Positions 25,866 through 34,828 of a stretch of 64,000 nt of DNA are shown here, one piece after another. Below the pieces are notes generated by a model. It did not search any database. It had not been told where the DNA came from and worked only from the letters and a program-made list of their open reading frames with translations. Source of the DNA: Ruminiclostridium sp. Its GTDB lineage: Bacteria; Bacillota; Clostridia; Oscillospirales; Ruminococcaceae. A program made the translations under genes and the position numbers. Position 1 is the stretch's first letter. Every line of letters begins with the position of its first letter. The stretch lies in assembly GCA_017941355.1 (NCBI GenBank), contig JAGAWN010000124.1, positions 85,998 to 149,997 of the forward strand. Reading direction: 5' to 3'.

Positions 25866-26870
25866 ATGAGAATACTTGCAATTGAAAGCTCGTGCGACGA
25901 GACCGCAGCCGCGGTAGTCGAGGACGGGCGCAGAATAATATCCAATATAATAGCAACGCAGGTGGAGGAACACAAGCTGTACGGCGGCGTTGTTCCGGAG
26001 ATAGCTTCCCGCCGTCACTGCGAAAGCATAGTCGGCGTAGTTGACGAAGCTCTGAAACAGGCACAGATGAAGCTTGCGGATATCGACGCTGCGGCGGTCA
26101 CTTATGCTCCCGGACTTATCGGCGCTCTGCTGGTGGGAGTGAACTTTGCGAAGGGACTTGCATACGCTGCCGGAAAGCCGCTTATCCCGGTGCATCATAT
26201 CAAAGGTCACATTGCGGCAAACTATATTGCGCACCCGGAACTTGAACCGCCGTATATCTGTCTTGTGGCGTCCGGGGGTCATTCGCAGATAATGCGGGTA
26301 GAAAACTACACGAAATTCTCCACGATCGGCAGGACTATGGACGACGCAGCGGGAGAAGCATTCGACAAGGCGGCGCGGGCTATGGGATTCCCCTACCCCG
26401 GCGGACTGCACATTGACAAGGCGGCACAAAACGGCGACAGCAAAAAGTACAGACTTCCTCGTCCACATACTGCGAACCCTTATGATTTCAGCTTTTCGGG
26501 ACTGAAAACAAATGTCATCAACCTCGTTCATAACGCTGAGCAAAAGGGTGAACAGCTTGACATAGACTCCCTTGCCGCATCTTTCCAGTACACAGTGGCG
26601 GATATCCTCACGTCAAAGTTTGTGGCTGCCGCCAACGAACACGGCTATAAAACGGCAGCTCTTGCCGGCGGAGTCGCGGCAAACTCCGGACTGCGGACAA
26701 TGCTGGAGCGTAGGTGCGCGGAGAGCGGAATAAAGCTGTATATCCCGCCTGTGGCGCTTTGCGGGGACAACGCGGCAATGATAGGAAGTCAGGCTTTCTA
26801 TGAATACACGGAAGTCGGCATAACTGCCGACGGACGGCTCAACGCCTGCGCGACTATGCCTTTGAACTGA
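25866..26870 (+). CDS. tsaD: tRNA N6-threonylcarbamoyladenosine synthase subunit TsaD
   Basis: 334 residues. It begins MRILAIESSCDETAAAVVEDG, the standard signature, with the metal-binding HHIKGHIAANY (about 109-119) and ATPase-fold elements GGHSQI and AALAGGVAANSGLR. With TsaB, TsaE and TsaC it makes t6A37 on ANN-decoding tRNAs; the partners are not in this window. A weak AAAAAG site precedes the ATG. Confidence 0.97.
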   Translation: MRILAIESSCDETAAAVVEDGRRIISNIIATQVEEHKLYGGVVPEIASRRHCESIVGVVDEALKQAQMKLADIDAAAVTYAPGLIGALLVGVNFAKGLAYAAGKPLIPVHHIKGHIAANYIAHPELEPPYICLVASGGHSQIMRVENYTKFSTIGRTMDDAAGEAFDKAARAMGFPYPGGLHIDKAAQNGDSKKYRLPRPHTANPYDFSFSGLKTNVINLVHNAEQKGEQLDIDSLAASFQYTVADILTSKFVAAANEHGYKTAALAGGVAANSGLRTMLERRCAESGIKLYIPPVALCGDNAAMIGSQAFYEYTEVGITADGRLNACATMPLN

Positions 26871-26957
26871 CGGGAACCTCTATTGATATGGAATAGACAT
26901 ATCTTATAAAAATTGTATATAAAAAAAGACAATTCTAACAAATATGAGCAGAAATTA

Positions 26958-26986
26958 TTGACAGCAAACACAATTTATTATATAAT
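26958..26986 (+). promoter_or_regulatory. Promoter of the zinc-ribbon/TIR-like gene
   Basis: TTGACA (26958-26963), 17 bases, TATAAT (26981-26986): a perfect sigma-A promoter. The predicted start is near 26993, about 38 bases before the ATG. Confidence 0.85.
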
Positions 26987-27030
26987 ATAGTAGTATAATT
27001 ACATCTAAATACAGATGCGGAGGGTTATAA

Positions 27031-28536
27031 ATGTTTGAGAATAAGCTGGTCTGCAATATTTGCGGAGGTACTGTGAACGCCGATGAAAGCGGAGTAAACG
27101 GTTCCTGCCCGAGCTGCGGACATACTATGATGTATCCCAAGTCGGATATCAAAAAACTTAACAGAATTACATATCTTAGAAACAGCTTTAGATTTGATGA
27201 AGGCGAAAAGATAGCCAATGAGCTTATCGCCTCCAACTCCGATGACAGCGAAGCATACTGGGCAGGTCTTCTCTGCGAATACGGAATACAGTATGTGAGA
27301 GACGGATCGAATCGTTACCCCGTATGCAGAAAAGATATCACCGATCTCCCTGTATTCAAGGAGAGCAAGAATTATAAGCAGACGCTTTACTATGCTTCCG
27401 AAGAAATCCAGAAGTCCTACGAATCCCTTGCAGATTCCATTGAGGACAGCATCAGCATTACCCGTAACATCTTAAAACAGGAAAAGAAATACGATGTGTT
27501 CATTCTCAGCCGTGAGGGAGTTTCGGTTGACGACGATCTCGACGGCGATAAGATCTATCTTCGCTTTACCGCAAATCTCGGATTCAGCGTTTTCTATGCT
27601 CCCGAAATGTTAAAAGACATGGACGCTGTGGAAAAAGCGGCTCAGACAGTGTATGCTCTGAAAAATTCGCGTATTATGCTCCCGACATTCAGAACCTTTG
27701 AGGACGTGCATGACGGATATCTCACATACGCGGTCAATACATTCTGCGCGGAAATGCCGAAAGACAAGGAAAAGCTCATATATCCTATCTTCAACGGCTC
27801 TGTTCTCAATTTCCAGCAGCTGCCCGAAAAGCTGGTATGGGAAGATGTGATCTTCAACTGTGCGGAAGAAGAATTCATGCGTGAGATCTCCGACAAGGTT
27901 GAATCCATACTCAAGCCCGAAGTGAACGCGATAGTTCCGGACGCTCTTGTGACTGCTACAGCCGCGAACAAGGAGAACCTTGTAAAGCGTGCGTATATGT
28001 TCTTAGAGGACGGCGAGTTCGATACGGCAGATTCATACTTTGACAAGATACTCGATATCGACATCGAGGATTCCCGTGCTTACATAGGAAAGCTCCTTGC
28101 CGAGTGCAAGTTAAAGAGCGAGGACGAGATACCCAATCTGCCGCAGACAGTTACAGACGACAAGAACTTCAAGAAAGCGCTGCGTTTTGCGACACCGGAA
28201 CAGAAAGCACGTTACGAAGCGCTTAACGGTGCGATAGTAAAGAGGATCGAGGACGAGCGCCGCGAGATAGCCGAGCAGCACGCAAAACTCAAAGCCGAGC
28301 GTGAAGAAAAGGAAGCAATCGAGCGCGAGCGCCGTATGCGTCAGGAGAAAGAAGAGCGCAAGCTGCTTTATCAGCGTCGCCGCGATCCGCTGAGAAAAAC
28401 TCTGCTTGAAGTACAGGCTGAACTTACCAAGACTTTCCTGTCTCCCAAGCGCAGAAACGAGCTGAAAGAAGAAGAAGAGACTCTCAAGAAGAACCTCAAG
28501 GATCTCGAAGCGCAGTTCCCCGATATCTGGGATTGA
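27031..28536 (+). CDS. Zinc-ribbon protein with divergent TIR-like domain and coiled-coil tail
   Basis: 501 residues. An N-terminal zinc ribbon (CNICGG at 8-13 and CPSCG at 29-33) is followed by a TPR-like helical segment (50-140). A domain starting KKYDVFILSREGVSV (about 152) then has the strand and helix order of a TIR domain: GDKIYLRFTANLGFSVFYAPEM, LKNSRIMLPTF, EKLIYPIFNG. After a second helical repeat segment (about 305-400), a highly charged coiled coil rich in Glu, Arg and Lys runs to the end. The usual TIR catalytic surroundings (FICYKE, then a conserved glutamate and W) are not clear, so NADase activity is doubtful. AGGAGG-like GCGGAGGG precedes the ATG. It is transcribed alone. Defence, scaffold or signalling roles are all possible. 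Confidence 0.7.
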   Translation: MFENKLVCNICGGTVNADESGVNGSCPSCGHTMMYPKSDIKKLNRITYLRNSFRFDEGEKIANELIASNSDDSEAYWAGLLCEYGIQYVRDGSNRYPVCRKDITDLPVFKESKNYKQTLYYASEEIQKSYESLADSIEDSISITRNILKQEKKYDVFILSREGVSVDDDLDGDKIYLRFTANLGFSVFYAPEMLKDMDAVEKAAQTVYALKNSRIMLPTFRTFEDVHDGYLTYAVNTFCAEMPKDKEKLIYPIFNGSVLNFQQLPEKLVWEDVIFNCAEEEFMREISDKVESILKPEVNAIVPDALVTATAANKENLVKRAYMFLEDGEFDTADSYFDKILDIDIEDSRAYIGKLLAECKLKSEDEIPNLPQTVTDDKNFKKALRFATPEQKARYEALNGAIVKRIEDERREIAEQHAKLKAEREEKEAIERERRMRQEKEERKLLYQRRRDPLRKTLLEVQAELTKTFLSPKRRNELKEEEETLKKNLKDLEAQFPDIWD

Positions 28537-28575
28537 CCGGCGCTATACAAAGAAACTTACAAAACATCTGAAACG

Positions 28576-28605
28576 AAAGACCTGTAGAGATTACAGGTCT
28601 TTTTG
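28576..28605 (+). terminator. Rho-independent terminator
   Basis: AAAGACCTGTA (28576-28586), 5-base loop, TACAGGTCTTT (28592-28602), then TTTG. It ends the preceding gene and isolates parAB. Confidence 0.85.
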
Positions 28606-28652
28606 TTTAGTTTGATAAAAGCAGGGTAAGGATAAAAAAACTCTGAAAATTC

Positions 28653-28681
28653 TTCACAAAAAGACTTTATTTTTTTATAAT
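28653..28681 (+). promoter_or_regulatory. Probable parAB promoter
   Basis: TTCACA (28653-28658), 17 bases, TATAAT (28676-28681). A second TATAAT at 28689-28694 has no matching -35. Confidence 0.55.
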
Positions 28682-28732
28682 AATATGGTATAATTAGAAG
28701 TTGTAATATACAGTTACGAAAGGACGATAAGT

Positions 28733-29527
28733 TTGGCTGTTATAATATCTATAGTAAACCAGAAAGGCGGAGTTGCAAAGACCACGACTGCAATAAACGC
28801 GGCAGCGGTGCTGGGAGCTATGGGCAAGAAGGTACTGCTCGTTGACCTTGACCCGCAGGGCAATGCCACAGCGGGACTCGGCTTTTCCGGCGGTGCGAAG
28901 CGTGATCTCGAATATACTACCTACGACGTGATAATGGGTGAAGTAAGACCTGCGCAGGCGGTAATACCGACAAAATTCAAAAATCTGTCGCTTATGCCGT
29001 CAACCCAGTCGCTCGCGGAAGCTGAGATAAAGCTGCTGAAATTCGAGAACAAGAATATGCAGCTCAAAAAAGCGATCTTACAGATAAGAGATGAATATGA
29101 TATCATCATCATAGACTGCCTGCCGTCACTGGGAGTGCTGGCGCTGAACGGACTGAACGCCTGTGACCGTATAATTATCCCCATGCAGTGCGAACCGTAC
29201 AGCTTAGAGGGAGTTGCGGAGCTTATTGCGATCGTCAAGCGCGTGAAGAAATCCAGCAACCGTAATCTGCAGATCATGGGCATAGTATTCACAATGGTGG
29301 ATCCGAAGCTCAAAGTGAATCGTGAGGTTATGCGCGCGATAAAGTCAAAGTTCCCGGAGGATATCTTCTTCAACTCAGAAATTCCGAGAAACGTTAAGCT
29401 TACCGAAGCCCCGAGTCACGGAGAGCCGATAATGTACTACGATCCGAATTCCAAGGGTGCGGAAGCATACGGTCAGCTTGCGAGGGAGATCGCCCGCAAG
29501 TGTAAGTCTATGGAAGAAATGCTGTAA
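28733..29527 (+). CDS. parA: Chromosome partitioning ATPase ParA (Soj)
   Basis: 264 residues. The deviant Walker A KGGVAKTT (10-17), switch region DLDPQGNATAGLG and Walker B IIIDCLPSLG are complete. It has no N-terminal DNA-binding extension, as in chromosomal Soj proteins. It forms ATP-dependent dimers on the nucleoid and works with ParB and the parS sites at 21172-23347. The start is TTG behind GAAAGGACG, giving MAVIISIVNQKGG. parB starts 12 bases after its stop. Confidence 0.96.
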   Translation: MAVIISIVNQKGGVAKTTTAINAAAVLGAMGKKVLLVDLDPQGNATAGLGFSGGAKRDLEYTTYDVIMGEVRPAQAVIPTKFKNLSLMPSTQSLAEAEIKLLKFENKNMQLKKAILQIRDEYDIIIIDCLPSLGVLALNGLNACDRIIIPMQCEPYSLEGVAELIAIVKRVKKSSNRNLQIMGIVFTMVDPKLKVNREVMRAIKSKFPEDIFFNSEIPRNVKLTEAPSHGEPIMYYDPNSKGAEAYGQLAREIARKCKSMEEML

Positions 29528-29539
29528 GGGAGGTTGAAT

Positions 29540-30397
29540 ATGGCGAAAAAATCGGCACTTAACGATGATTTTCTGGACGGACTTTTCGATGACGGCTTGT
29601 ACGGAGCGGACGACAACAGCGTTCCGCAGACTCTGAAAATAGCCGATATCGAACCGAATAAGAAGCAGCCGCGGAAAAACTTCAATGAAGAAGCCCTTAA
29701 CGCTCTTGCAGAGAATATAGCGGAACTCGGAGTTATCCAGCCGCTTACCGTGCGCCCCTACGGCGACGGATATCAGATCGTAGCGGGCGAAAGACGCTGG
29801 AGAGCCGCCAAGATAGCGGGTCTGAAAGAAGTCCCGGTTCGCATAATGGACCTCGATGACGAGCAGACAATGGTAATAGCGCTTATCGAGAATCTGCAGC
29901 GTGAGGATCTCAACCCCATAGAAACCGCTCTCGGTTATAAGCAGCTCATGGAAAAGTTTGAGATGACCCAGGAGGAAGTATCAAAACGTGTCGGCAAGCC
30001 GCGTCCCTCCGTTGCGAATACCCTGAGACTGCTGGCTCTGCCGGAGGATCTGCAGATAAAAGTGCGTGACGGTGAGCTTTCTGTGGGTCACTGCAAGGTT
30101 CTGCTTGGCATACAGGATCCGGAAATACAACACTTTCTCGCGGAAAAGGCAATGAAAGAGGGTACAACGGTACGCGCACTCGAACGTCTCGCAAAGCAGA
30201 TGACTACCGACAAACCCGAGAAAAAGCGTCCTCCCCGCGATACCTACATTGTTGAAGCGGAGATCAGTATGACCGATCACATCGGCAAGCCTGTCCACAT
30301 CGACAAAACAAAGGACAGGTACACATTAGGAATAGACTGTGCGGACGAGAATGAGCTGAAAGAGCTGATATCATTCTTGTCTAAAATAGAAAAGTAA
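29540..30397 (+). CDS. parB: Chromosome partitioning protein ParB (Spo0J)
   Basis: 285 residues. The N-terminal CTP-binding domain carries IEPNKKQPRKNF and GYQIVAGERRWRAAK (GERRW box), followed by IENLQREDLNPIETA and a helix-turn-helix (MTQEEVSKRVGKPRPSVANTLRLL). The C-terminus is a dimerisation domain. It loads on parS and slides as a clamp. The ATG at 29540 is 6 bases after AGGGAGG; an in-frame TTG at 29534 would abut that site. serS follows after 18 bases. Confidence 0.96.
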   Translation: MAKKSALNDDFLDGLFDDGLYGADDNSVPQTLKIADIEPNKKQPRKNFNEEALNALAENIAELGVIQPLTVRPYGDGYQIVAGERRWRAAKIAGLKEVPVRIMDLDDEQTMVIALIENLQREDLNPIETALGYKQLMEKFEMTQEEVSKRVGKPRPSVANTLRLLALPEDLQIKVRDGELSVGHCKVLLGIQDPEIQHFLAEKAMKEGTTVRALERLAKQMTTDKPEKKRPPRDTYIVEAEISMTDHIGKPVHIDKTKDRYTLGIDCADENELKELISFLSKIEK

Positions 30398-30415
30398 AGG
30401 AAAGGTAACAAAACA

Positions 30416-31708
30416 ATGCTTGACATCAGATTTTTAAGAGAAAACCCCGATGTTGTAAAGGAAAACATCAAAAAGAAGTTCCAGGATCAGAAGCTCCCGC
30501 TGGTCGATGAGGTAATAGCTCTTGACGCGGAAAGCCGCAAGACACAGCAGGAAGCGGACGGACTCCGCGCTGACAGAAACCGAATTTCCAAGCAGATCGG
30601 CGCTCTTATGGGACAGGGAAAAAAAGATGAAGCGGAAGCCGCAAAGAAGCAGGTAGGCGAGTTCTCCGCACGTCTTGAAGAACTTGAAGCAAAGGAAACG
30701 GAGCTTTCCGAAAAGATCACGAAGATAATGATGACCATTCCGAACATCATAGATCCTTCTGTTCCGATCGGTAAGGACGACAGCCAGAATGTGGAAGTTC
30801 AGCGTTTTGGAGAGCCTGTTGTTCCGGACTTCGAGATCCCATACCACACGGATATCATGGAAAAGCTGAACGGTATAGACCTTGATGCTGCAAGACGCGT
30901 TGCGGGCAACGGATTCTACTACCTTATGGGCGATATCGCAAGACTCCATTCCGCGGTCATCGCGTATGCGCGCGACTTTATGATAGACAGAGGCTTTACC
31001 TACTGCGTACCGCCGTTTATGATAAGAAGCAATGTTGTTACCGGTGTTATGAGTTTTGCGGAAATGGACGCTATGATGTACAAGATCGAGGGTGAGGATC
31101 TTTACCTTATCGGTACCAGCGAACATTCCATGATCGGTAAGTACATTGATACTATCGTTCCGGAAGAAACACTTCCCCACACTCTTACCAGCTACTCTCC
31201 CTGCTTCCGCAAGGAAAAGGGTGCGCACGGACTGGAGGAGCGCGGCGTTTACCGTATCCACCAGTTTGAGAAGCAGGAAATGATCGTTATCTGCAAGCCC
31301 GAGGACAGCCCGGCATGGTTTGATCGTCTCTGGCAGAATACGGTTGATCTGTTCCGCTCTATGGATATTCCGGTAAGAACACTTGAGTGCTGCTCCGGAG
31401 ATCTGGCAGATCTTAAAGTAAAGAGCGTCGATGTTGAAGCATGGTCACCGAGACAGAAGAAGTATTTTGAGGTGGGAAGCTGCTCCAATCTCGGAGATGC
31501 GCAGGCACGCCGCCTGAAGATCCGCATTGCCGGCGCTGACGGCAAGAAGTATCTTGCGCATACTCTCAACAATACGGTCGTAGCTCCGCCGAGAATGTTG
31601 ATAGCGTTCCTTGAGAACAATCTCAATGAGGACGGCTCGGTCAATATCCCCGAGGTCATCAGACCCTATATGGGAGGCAAGAGCAAGATAGAGGTTCCGA
31701 AGAAATAA
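30416..31708 (+). CDS. serS: Seryl-tRNA synthetase
   Basis: 430 residues, standard length. The N-terminal tRNA-binding coiled coil is at about 27-105, followed by the class II core: motif 2 SPCFRKEKGAHGLEERGVYRIHQFEKQE and motif 3 NNTVVAPPRMLIAFLENN. It charges tRNA-Ser. GAAAGG precedes the ATG. It lies 18 bases after parB without a T-box leader, so it appears to be transcribed with parAB. Confidence 0.97.
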   Translation: MLDIRFLRENPDVVKENIKKKFQDQKLPLVDEVIALDAESRKTQQEADGLRADRNRISKQIGALMGQGKKDEAEAAKKQVGEFSARLEELEAKETELSEKITKIMMTIPNIIDPSVPIGKDDSQNVEVQRFGEPVVPDFEIPYHTDIMEKLNGIDLDAARRVAGNGFYYLMGDIARLHSAVIAYARDFMIDRGFTYCVPPFMIRSNVVTGVMSFAEMDAMMYKIEGEDLYLIGTSEHSMIGKYIDTIVPEETLPHTLTSYSPCFRKEKGAHGLEERGVYRIHQFEKQEMIVICKPEDSPAWFDRLWQNTVDLFRSMDIPVRTLECCSGDLADLKVKSVDVEAWSPRQKKYFEVGSCSNLGDAQARRLKIRIAGADGKKYLAHTLNNTVVAPPRMLIAFLENNLNEDGSVNIPEVIRPYMGGKSKIEVPKK

Positions 31709-31715
31709 GACAATC

Positions 31716-31752
31716 CTGTTCCCCGCACAGAATATTCCGCTGCGGGGAACAG
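31716..31752 (+). terminator. Hairpin after serS, possible terminator
   Basis: CTGTTCCCCGCA pairs perfectly with TGCGGGGAACAG across a 13-base loop, but only TTG follows. It may terminate weakly or protect the 3' end of the parAB-serS message. Confidence 0.5.
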
Positions 31753-31776
31753 TTGTAATCCGGAAAGGAAACATAT

Positions 31777-33798
31777 ATGAACAGATACGGTTCATGGGTG
31801 ATACTCAGACTTATCATAGGCTTTACCGTGGCAGCAGTTACGCTGACTGTAATGGGAATGATAAATGTAGGCAAGGACGCTTTCGGATCAAATATGAATT
31901 TTGCGGATATGAGTGTTTCCGATTTCAAAGAAGGCGACATCGTTCACGGAACGATCACCGAAACTCTCGGCTGCGCGGCGACAATGGAGGAATCCGGCGG
32001 GCGTATAACCGCTTACTATTACGTTGTTCCGTATTTCGGAAGCGGCAGTGATAATCCCGAAAAAATACTTATTTACAGAACAGGAAACAAATCTCAGACC
32101 GATACCCTCAGTTCTCTCAAATATGAGACATTCAACTGGTATATCGGGAAAAACAGCGGAACATCGTCTCATCTTGCCGTTGAAAGAGCAGAGCTTGTAC
32201 GAATGACGGATCAGGAATACAATGCCTGTTTAAACTATATCGACGAGTATATTGATGCCTATTACAGCGGAATGAGCATGAAGAAAATCGAGCAGTTCAA
32301 GGACGCATATCATTCTGCGATAGTTCCCTGTATTGTCAGATATACGGCGGGCGGTGCAGGCGGTACTTTCCTGCTTATCGGAGTTTCAATGCTCGGTATT
32401 ATCGTTGTCGCGGCGCTGGTATTTATAGCAAAGACGCGCAGTACCGGGGAAAGCCACACATATATCGGTTCGGCATACAACCCGATCGGCAATGCTAATC
32501 TGAACTCCCCCACCGGACTTAAAAACGCAAGTGATATGTACTATTCCGGCAACAGCGGGAATATACCGCCGACGCGTCCTATGAACGGAACTTCGGGAGC
32601 ATCCGGTATCAACACTTCCCTGCCCCGTCAGAAAGGCAGCTTTGTTACGGATTACAGCAGTTCTCCGCGCCCTATGCCGCCTGTTGACAAGGCTCCGCAG
32701 CGGACGATGCGAAGAGAAATGAACTTTGATCCGTTCACAGGCAAGCCGCTGAACAAGACCTCCCTTGTGGATACTGTGTTCGACGGACAGCAGCCCGGAG
32801 CAAGCCGTCCGACGCAAAAATCCCAGCTGTCCCGTCCGTCTTACAACCCCGTTCAGCCGATCGGTGACAGTATGCCGTCGGTGGATCCGAAGAATATCGA
32901 ATTTGTGGATCTGTCAAACGGCGGAGTTGAACAGGAATCCTGGGAACACAGAACAAATACAGCCGAAATGCCGAAAAACGGCAATATCCCGGTCATCAAT
33001 CCGGAGATCCACAGCTCTGCCGCAATGTTCGGAAGCATAATTCCCGCTGCGGCGGAGGAAACGGCTGCCCGGCACGAAGAAAAGCCGGTGATGCCGGAAG
33101 AGAGAGTTACCGAGGTCTCGCCGATCCACCCGCCGACAAAAGCGGATAATGTACGCTCATCGGTACAGGTTGAGCAGACAGATCCCGAGACACGCAGTAT
33201 CTACGGTCACATGGCGGGCGGTGAGATGAACGAGGTTGACCCATATACCGAGAAGAATGTAGATGTAAGCAACGGAGGGCTGGAACTTCCCGAAGAGGAG
33301 GAAAACGCAGATGTACGCAGAAGCTTCCCGAATGCCGAATCTGTGAGCGGTTACACTGCTCCGGTAATGCCGGAACCGGCGATAAACGATATACGCACGG
33401 ACTTCCCCGCCGCCGCGTTTACTGCCGCCGCTGCGGCAACCCCTGAACCTGCGGCTGACGACATACGCACGGATTTTCCGCAGGCGAGTGATATCTCCGC
33501 CGCGGATAAGACGCCGGTTCAGCCCGAAATCCCGCAGCAGAGTACCGATGCACCGCAGTCCGACAGTTACAATATCTTCAGGACGAGCAGTTCTTATACT
33601 CCCTATACCAGCGATTACACAGGCGGAAGCTCTTACAACATCTTCAAGACCGACAGCAAGCCGGAGGATAAACCTGATTCCGGCGACAGCGGCAATATGG
33701 GATTTCCTGTTGAGAACAAGGAATTCCCGAAGCTTGATACAAGCTTCCCCACCGCCGGGGAATCCGACGTAGGCGGTCAGGACGATTTTGTTTTCTGA
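31777..33798 (+). CDS. Two-segment membrane protein with long disordered tail
   Basis: 673 residues. There are membrane segments at about 9-28 and 189-214, with an extracytoplasmic domain between them (SDFKEGDIVHGTITETLGCAA, then ITAYYYVVPYFG). Similar small ectodomains occur in uncharacterised Clostridia proteins. Residues 215-673 are low complexity, rich in Pro, Ser, Asn and acidic residues. The tail repeats short motifs: DIRTDFP twice (about 539 and 565), DVRRSFP once, and YNIF(R/K)T twice near the end. The tail should be cytoplasmic and could bind several partners. AAAGGAAA precedes the ATG. I do not know its function. Confidence 0.75.
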   Translation: MNRYGSWVILRLIIGFTVAAVTLTVMGMINVGKDAFGSNMNFADMSVSDFKEGDIVHGTITETLGCAATMEESGGRITAYYYVVPYFGSGSDNPEKILIYRTGNKSQTDTLSSLKYETFNWYIGKNSGTSSHLAVERAELVRMTDQEYNACLNYIDEYIDAYYSGMSMKKIEQFKDAYHSAIVPCIVRYTAGGAGGTFLLIGVSMLGIIVVAALVFIAKTRSTGESHTYIGSAYNPIGNANLNSPTGLKNASDMYYSGNSGNIPPTRPMNGTSGASGINTSLPRQKGSFVTDYSSSPRPMPPVDKAPQRTMRREMNFDPFTGKPLNKTSLVDTVFDGQQPGASRPTQKSQLSRPSYNPVQPIGDSMPSVDPKNIEFVDLSNGGVEQESWEHRTNTAEMPKNGNIPVINPEIHSSAAMFGSIIPAAAEETAARHEEKPVMPEERVTEVSPIHPPTKADNVRSSVQVEQTDPETRSIYGHMAGGEMNEVDPYTEKNVDVSNGGLELPEEEENADVRRSFPNAESVSGYTAPVMPEPAINDIRTDFPAAAFTAAAAATPEPAADDIRTDFPQASDISAADKTPVQPEIPQQSTDAPQSDSYNIFRTSSSYTPYTSDYTGGSSYNIFKTDSKPEDKPDSGDSGNMGFPVENKEFPKLDTSFPTAGESDVGGQDDFVF

Positions 33799-33805
33799 TA
33801 TCGGG

Positions 33806-34762
33806 TCAGAAGCTTACGTCATCTCCGTAGTAATGCCGGAGTATCTGTTCTGCCGTGCTTCCGCTCTGAGCCATGGCATTTGCCCCGTACTGGCTGAGTC
33901 CCGCTCCGTGTCCGAGACCGAGTGTGGTGAATGTGAAGATATTGCCGGAGCGGGTGACTGTGAAAGCGGTTGAACGGAGTCCGAGAATACGCCACAGATC
34001 GCCGCCGGAAAAGCTGTTGCTGCCGATGTTCACAGAGATGACAAAACCGTTTTCGTCCGCGTTCATATCGGTGAACCAGCGTGCGGGATCCACCGGCACT
34101 TCAAGGCTGCTGTCGTATTCGGCAAGCGCAAGCCGGATATCCTCTGAGCGCAGTTCGTTTGTGCATTTGTAATTGATATAATTCTTGTCCCACGGACTGT
34201 CGGCGCTGCGAAGATACGGAAGAGACTGCCCCCAGACATATTCCGAGGGACAGGTACCGCCAGCGCTTACCGAGTGATAGACCGCGTAGATCGGACGGTT
34301 TTCGTAAGTTATAATATGTGATATCCCGTAATCCGCGGCAGCAGTGATGTTGCCGCGGTATTTGCTGTAATCGGCGCCGTAGGTGCTTTCACGCTCCTGC
34401 GGCGGCATATACGGCTGGCAGACCCGCTTATCATCGGAAATATCGGCTCCCGCCGGGATATCGCCGCTGTCACGCAGCTCACTCATGATCCGAAGAGCGT
34501 ATGTTGCGGACGCGGCTGCCTGCGCTTTGAGTGCCTCCGGCTCATAATCCAGCGGTATCTGCGCGGCGAGACAGCCCTCTATGTACTCGGCGGCGCTTAC
34601 TGTTACAGTCTCCTGCGTTTCCGTCAGATAAACCCGGATCTCGTCGGGAAAACGCGGTGCGGCGGCAGGCTCGTCCGTCTGTCCGGCTGAGATCTTACCG
34701 ATAAACGGCAGTGCGAATATAGCTGCCGCAAACATGACAAGAATAACAAGAACGTCCTTCAT
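33806..34762 (-). CDS. SpoIID/LytB-domain protein
   Basis: 318 residues from the ATG at 34762, which is 7 bases after GGGGG. There is an N-terminal hydrophobic anchor (LVILVMFAAAIFALPFIG), then the SpoIID domain: RVYLTETQETVTVSAAEYIEGCLAAQIPLDYEPEALKAQAAASATYAL, VYHSVSAGGTCPSEYVWG, and a C-terminal GLGHGAGLSQYGANAMAQSG. SpoIID is a lytic transglycosylase needed for engulfment during sporulation; the key glutamate in EALKAQA is present. It could be spoIID itself or a paralogue, since no other spoIID-locus genes flank it. Confidence 0.88.
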   Translation of the reverse strand: MKDVLVILVMFAAAIFALPFIGKISAGQTDEPAAAPRFPDEIRVYLTETQETVTVSAAEYIEGCLAAQIPLDYEPEALKAQAAASATYALRIMSELRDSGDIPAGADISDDKRVCQPYMPPQERESTYGADYSKYRGNITAAADYGISHIITYENRPIYAVYHSVSAGGTCPSEYVWGQSLPYLRSADSPWDKNYINYKCTNELRSEDIRLALAEYDSSLEVPVDPARWFTDMNADENGFVISVNIGSNSFSGGDLWRILGLRSTAFTVTRSGNIFTFTTLGLGHGAGLSQYGANAMAQSGSTAEQILRHYYGDDVSF

Positions 34763-34797
34763 TTTCATGCCCCCAAAAAATACTTCACTCAATTATA

Positions 34798-34826
34798 TTG
34801 ACTTATGGGGAAAAATATACTATAAT
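34798..34826 (+). promoter_or_regulatory. Strong promoter driving the structured RNA
   Basis: TTGACT (34798-34803), 17 bases, TATAAT (34821-34826). Transcription should start near 34833, inside the first strand of the outer stem of the hairpin array. Confidence 0.85.
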
Positions 34827-34828
34827 GT

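Noticed and set aside
30398-30415. T-box leader for serS
   Set aside because: Only 18 bases separate parB and serS, and no T-box sequence is present.
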